From assembly GCF_029338295.1 (NCBI RefSeq), contig NZ_CP119791.1, forward strand, positions 1,550,001 to 1,614,000: DNA of 64,000 nt. Direction: 5' to 3'. This document shows positions 61,740 to 64,000 of this stretch, piece by piece. Each line of letters begins with the position of its first letter. The first letter of the stretch is position 1. The stretch is from Haladaptatus sp. QDMS2. GTDB taxonomy: Archaea > Halobacteriota > Halobacteria > Halobacteriales > Halococcaceae. The translations under genes and the position numbers were made by a program. Under the pieces are notes generated by a model. That model did not search any database and was not told where the DNA came from. It saw nothing but the letters and a program-made list of their open reading frames with translations.

Positions 61740-62179
61740 GGACGTGCTGATTTTCGACCCGTAAGTTCGACGGTATCGAGCACGTACATCGAGAAGACGA
61801 GGTCCTCTGTCGGCGTCTCGAAGATGTCGAGCAGGGGCAAGTCGGCCTGCCTCAGTGCCCGGACGACTTCGAGATTCAGTTCGTCGTCCGCAATCTCACG
61901 GAGGTGACCTGCCGCGATGACGCTTCGCCACTCACCGTCCACCTCGTCGTAAACGACGAGACGCGCCGTCTCGGTGTCTTCTACGTAGGCTCGTTTCTGG
62001 CTCTCGGGACCGTAACCGAGCCGGAAGTAAAACCGCGTCGTGGCCGGGTCGAAGCCGTAGGAGATGGGAATCGCGTAGCTGTCGGCGTCGCGAGCCAGCG
62101 CCAGTACGCCGGATCCGCCGCGGTCGAGAAACGCCTCGATCTCCGCGTCGCCCATCACCGACGAGTGGGTGTCACTCAT
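61727..62179 (-). CDS. Pyridoxamine 5'-phosphate oxidase-like protein
   Basis: 150 aa from the ATG at 62179 (MSDTHSSVMGDAEI). A split-barrel FMN-binding fold: GVLALARDADSYAIPISYGFD and FYFRLGYGPESQKRAYVEDT. Haloarchaeal genomes carry many such small flavoproteins of unknown reaction. The upstream in-frame start at 62206 adds nine poor residues. It overlaps the UspA gene's 3' end by 13 bp in a convergent arrangement. Confidence 0.85.
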   Translation of the reverse strand: MSDTHSSVMGDAEIEAFLDRGGSGVLALARDADSYAIPISYGFDPATTRFYFRLGYGPESQKRAYVEDTETARLVVYDEVDGEWRSVIAAGHLREIADDELNLEVVRALRQADLPLLDIFETPTEDLVFSMYVLDTVELTGRKSARPHSI

Positions 62180-62227
62180 AAGTGGACTGACGTGAGCAGC
62201 GTGCAAAAAGCTAGGTCTAGGTGGCTG

Positions 62228-62461
62228 TCAGTGCTGGTGGGTGAACAACAGCACGTCGTCGTCGTGCATCGAGACGCAGAGGTCGAGCAACCGGCTCAGT
62301 TCGAGGCTGTTGTACTCGTCTTCGCACACGACGAGGTCGTCGAATGGTTTTTCGCAGGCAGGACAGGCGATGCTCACCGTGTTCCGGTAGGTCGTCACAC
62401 CACCTGCGCTTTCGTGGGGCGTGAGCGACTGCACCAGGTCGTCGTAGGTGTCTGAATCCAT
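62228..62461 (-). CDS. Small zinc-ribbon-like protein (DUF7385-like)
   Basis: 77 aa with a C-x-x-C pair (ACPACEKPFDDLVVCEDEYNSLEL) and a C-terminal HDDDVLLFTHQH. Its relatives in haloarchaea are often annotated as a flagella-cluster-type protein (DUF7385-like, from memory). The cysteine pattern suggests a single zinc knuckle, incomplete by eye with three Cys plus His. Function unknown. Start at 62461. Confidence 0.68.
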   Translation of the reverse strand: MDSDTYDDLVQSLTPHESAGGVTTYRNTVSIACPACEKPFDDLVVCEDEYNSLELSRLLDLCVSMHDDDVLLFTHQH

Positions 62462-62509
62462 CGCTAGAGTGGTCGTCGTCGATCCGTGATAACTCTAGGT
62501 ACGGGAACG

Positions 62510-63070
62510 TCAGAAGTACCCGCTCATCCCAGGCATAAGGAGGGTGAGCACTAGCACGATGATGAAACTGAGAGCAATGAAGCTGATAATTCCGAACACA
62601 CCGCCGAGAACAACCGCACTCGACGCGAGGAACCCGCTCATACGATGACGGTTCTGGAGCCCCTTCGCTTGCATCGAGAGTCCATAGACGATGGCGATGA
62701 GGTTGAGAACTGGAATCCAGCCGACAGAGAGCAGCAAGGCGGTGGGGTACGCCAGCGCTTCGACGGTGCGCTTTAACCCCCGTGCCCCGAACGCGCTCAC
62801 CACCGCGTGCGTACACACGACGTGACAGAGGAAACTCGTGTAGCCGAACAGACTGGCCAGGATGACGACAAGCGAGACGCTCGAAAAGACCGAGGAGAGC
62901 CCGGTCAAATCGACCACCGCACTCACCCCTCCGAGTAGCATTCCCCCTACCACTGCCGAGGCAGCGGCGTAAACGAGGGGGAATCGAACGTCCCTACTCG
63001 ATTCATAGAACGCTTCTGAAGATAGGATGACTGAACGGGCACCATTGGCCCCTGTCTGTCGGCTTTTCAT
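62510..63070 (-). CDS. Yip1-domain membrane protein
   Basis: 186 aa. Five helices with the Yip1-like sequence SSEAFYESSRDVRFPLVYAA...FLCHVVCTHAVVSAFGARG. The start of the family's domain (SEAFFxxxRDxRxPLxYA) is clear. Archaeal Yip1-domain proteins have no firm function. Start at 63070 is the best ATG; a leading polar 20 residues precede the first helix. Confidence 0.8.
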   Translation of the reverse strand: MKSRQTGANGARSVILSSEAFYESSRDVRFPLVYAAASAVVGGMLLGGVSAVVDLTGLSSVFSSVSLVVILASLFGYTSFLCHVVCTHAVVSAFGARGLKRTVEALAYPTALLLSVGWIPVLNLIAIVYGLSMQAKGLQNRHRMSGFLASSAVVLGGVFGIISFIALSFIIVLVLTLLMPGMSGYF

Positions 63071-63375
63071 GACATCTGGTTTACGGGTATGCCGGTGTTA
63101 GTTATACTACGGATAGCAATTTTCCGCTAGCGTACCTGTCCACTACTGTGAAATAACAGTCTTTTAATCAGACCCTTTAACGCGAGGTGCTGTGCCGACA
63201 GAAACTCGAACCAGAGAGTGCCTTCAACATTGTCATACTCATTGAAATCGACGCGTACTGCGGACAATCGAAGTACTAATATGGGGAGAGTCGTTCATCA
63301 GTGTACGTTCGTCGGATACAATCCAGACGGTGCGTGACTCGCTTCGCTCGTCGTGTTGTATCGCGAAAATAATAG
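63071..63375. other. Intergenic stretch left of tRNA-Ala
   Basis: 305 bp, A+T-rich, with no gene. The left edge carries the promoter of the Yip1-type gene; the right edge borders the tRNA 3' end. I see no att-like duplication of this tRNA. Confidence 0.45.
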
Positions 63376-63447
63376 TGGACTTGCCGGGATTTGAACCCGG
63401 GGCCTCTCCCATGCCAAGGGAGTGATCTACCCCTGATCTACAAGCCC
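63376..63447 (-). tRNA. tRNA-Ala (GGC)
   Basis: Minus-strand cloverleaf: acceptor GGGCTTG paired with CAAGTCC (one G-U), D-arm TAGATCAGGGGTAGATCA, anticodon stem CTCCC/GGGAG with loop TTGGCAT (anticodon GGC, reading GCC), T-arm CCGGGTTCAAATCCCGG. Discriminator A, 3' CCA not encoded. Confidence 0.97.
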
Positions 63448-63536
63448 GCGTCAGCAATATTCGCTTTCCGGCGGTTGTTCATAAACCCATCGAACCACCT
63501 TCGGGAGGGCGAAAATGCGCATAGAAACCGTTTAGT

Positions 63537-63660
63537 GGCTCAGGGGGTGAACTACCCGTGGGAACAACACGGCCGCAAATCTGACATCGCCGTGCACTTG
63601 CACGGCTCTGGGATTGCGGTAGTGACCGGCGCGTCCCGCGCCGAAACGTCTAGAGCGGTC
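63537..63660 (+). other. GC-rich structured stretch upstream of rps15
   Basis: Between the tRNA and rps15 lie two strong hairpins: GCCGTG-CACTTG-CACGGC (63589-63606) and GGCGCG-TCC-CGCGCC (near 63628-63642), plus GGGTGAACTACCC further left. There is no coding frame of plausible composition. It may be a transcribed small RNA or an rps15 leader. I could not match it to a known RNA. Confidence 0.4.
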
Positions 63661-63682
63661 TGTGCGGTTCCTATCCTCAACT

Positions 63683-64000
63683 ATGGCACGAATGCACACT
63701 CGACGCCGCGGCTCGTCCAAATCGGACCGACCCGTGGCTGACGAACCACCGGAGTGGAGCGACGTCGACGCAGACGCAGTCGAAGAGCGCGTCGTCGAAC
63801 TGGCAGAACAGGGTCACACCCCAGCCGTCATCGGACTCAAACTCCGTGACGAAGGTGTTCAGGGCACGCCTGTCCCGAACGTCAAGCTGGCGACGGGCAA
63901 GAAGGTCACCCAGATTCTCGAAGAGAATGACGCGAAGGACGACCTTCCAGCAGACCTCCGTAACCTCATGACGCGCGCCGTGCGTCTCCGAGACCACATG
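63683..64000 (+). CDS. rps15: 30S ribosomal protein S15 (partial, runs off window)
   Basis: The first 106 codons of archaeal S15 (eukaryotic S13 family). MARMHTRRRGSSKSDRPV, the archaeal basic start, continues with PPEWSDVDADAVEERVVELA, GHTPAVIGLKLRDEGVQGTP and LPADLRNLMTRAVRLRDHM, ending at the window edge. S15 binds 16S rRNA early in 30S assembly. About 45 codons are missing on the right. Confidence 0.96.
   Translation, partial: MARMHTRRRGSSKSDRPVADEPPEWSDVDADAVEERVVELAEQGHTPAVIGLKLRDEGVQGTPVPNVKLATGKKVTQILEENDAKDDLPADLRNLMTRAVRLRDHM

Overview
The window is chromosomal DNA of a halophilic archaeon (class Halobacteria). Three things show this. The proteins are strongly acidic. There is an S-layer glycoprotein with a PGF-CTERM tail beside an archaeosortase. 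Archaeal-type genes are present: L11 with the L1-L10-L12 operon, Trm5, diphthine synthase, Drg GTPase and S15. I cannot assign a genus. Backbone genes are GC-rich; the left third is visibly richer in A+T and behaves like an accessory island.

1-9.4 kb: mostly orphan small membrane proteins and lipoproteins, plus one recognisable gene, a DUF368/PopT-type polyprenyl-phosphate transporter. Two copies of a 31-bp exact repeat lie upstream of two membrane-protein genes. 9.5-15.4 kb: the most unusual part. Eight copies (R1-R8) of a ~94-bp element, all in one orientation, sit one in every gap between successive genes, whichever way those genes point. The result is a strict repeat-gene-repeat-gene array of mostly unrecognised cassettes, ending at a toxin-antitoxin pair. 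The layout recalls an integron cassette array, but the repeats are not canonical attC sites, and in several copies one strand carries a conserved open frame. 15.4-20.9 kb: an RHH/PIN toxin-antitoxin pair, a PrimPol-helicase replication gene broken by a one-base frameshift, a tyrosine integrase, and three tRNA-Thr 3'-end fragments (one being the end of the tRNA itself). This is a tRNA-anchored integrative element region.

20.9-64 kb is core genome with local oddities. Translation and tRNA modification: trm5, dphB, drg, rpl11-rpl1-rpl10-rpl12, and rps15, cut off by the window end. Surface biogenesis: artA next to the S-layer gene it is expected to process, and a type IV pilus operon (ATPase, membrane platform and five small N-terminally hydrophobic proteins) facing a convergent pilin-like gene. 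Transport and metabolism: NCS2 permease, Nramp-related carrier, MFS, EamA, Fe-alcohol dehydrogenase with a truncated GcvH-like gene, nitrilase, threonine deaminase, aminotransferase with an Lrp regulator, and a Tat-exported halolysin-like protease. Two genes here are broken: a DUF112/TctA-type permease and a methyltransferase with one in-frame TGA.

The best candidate for an undescribed system is the R1-R8 cassette array. Its unit, periodicity and uniform orientation are read directly from the sequence. Its mechanism (site-specific recombination, transposon scars, or a repeated coding remnant) is unresolved.
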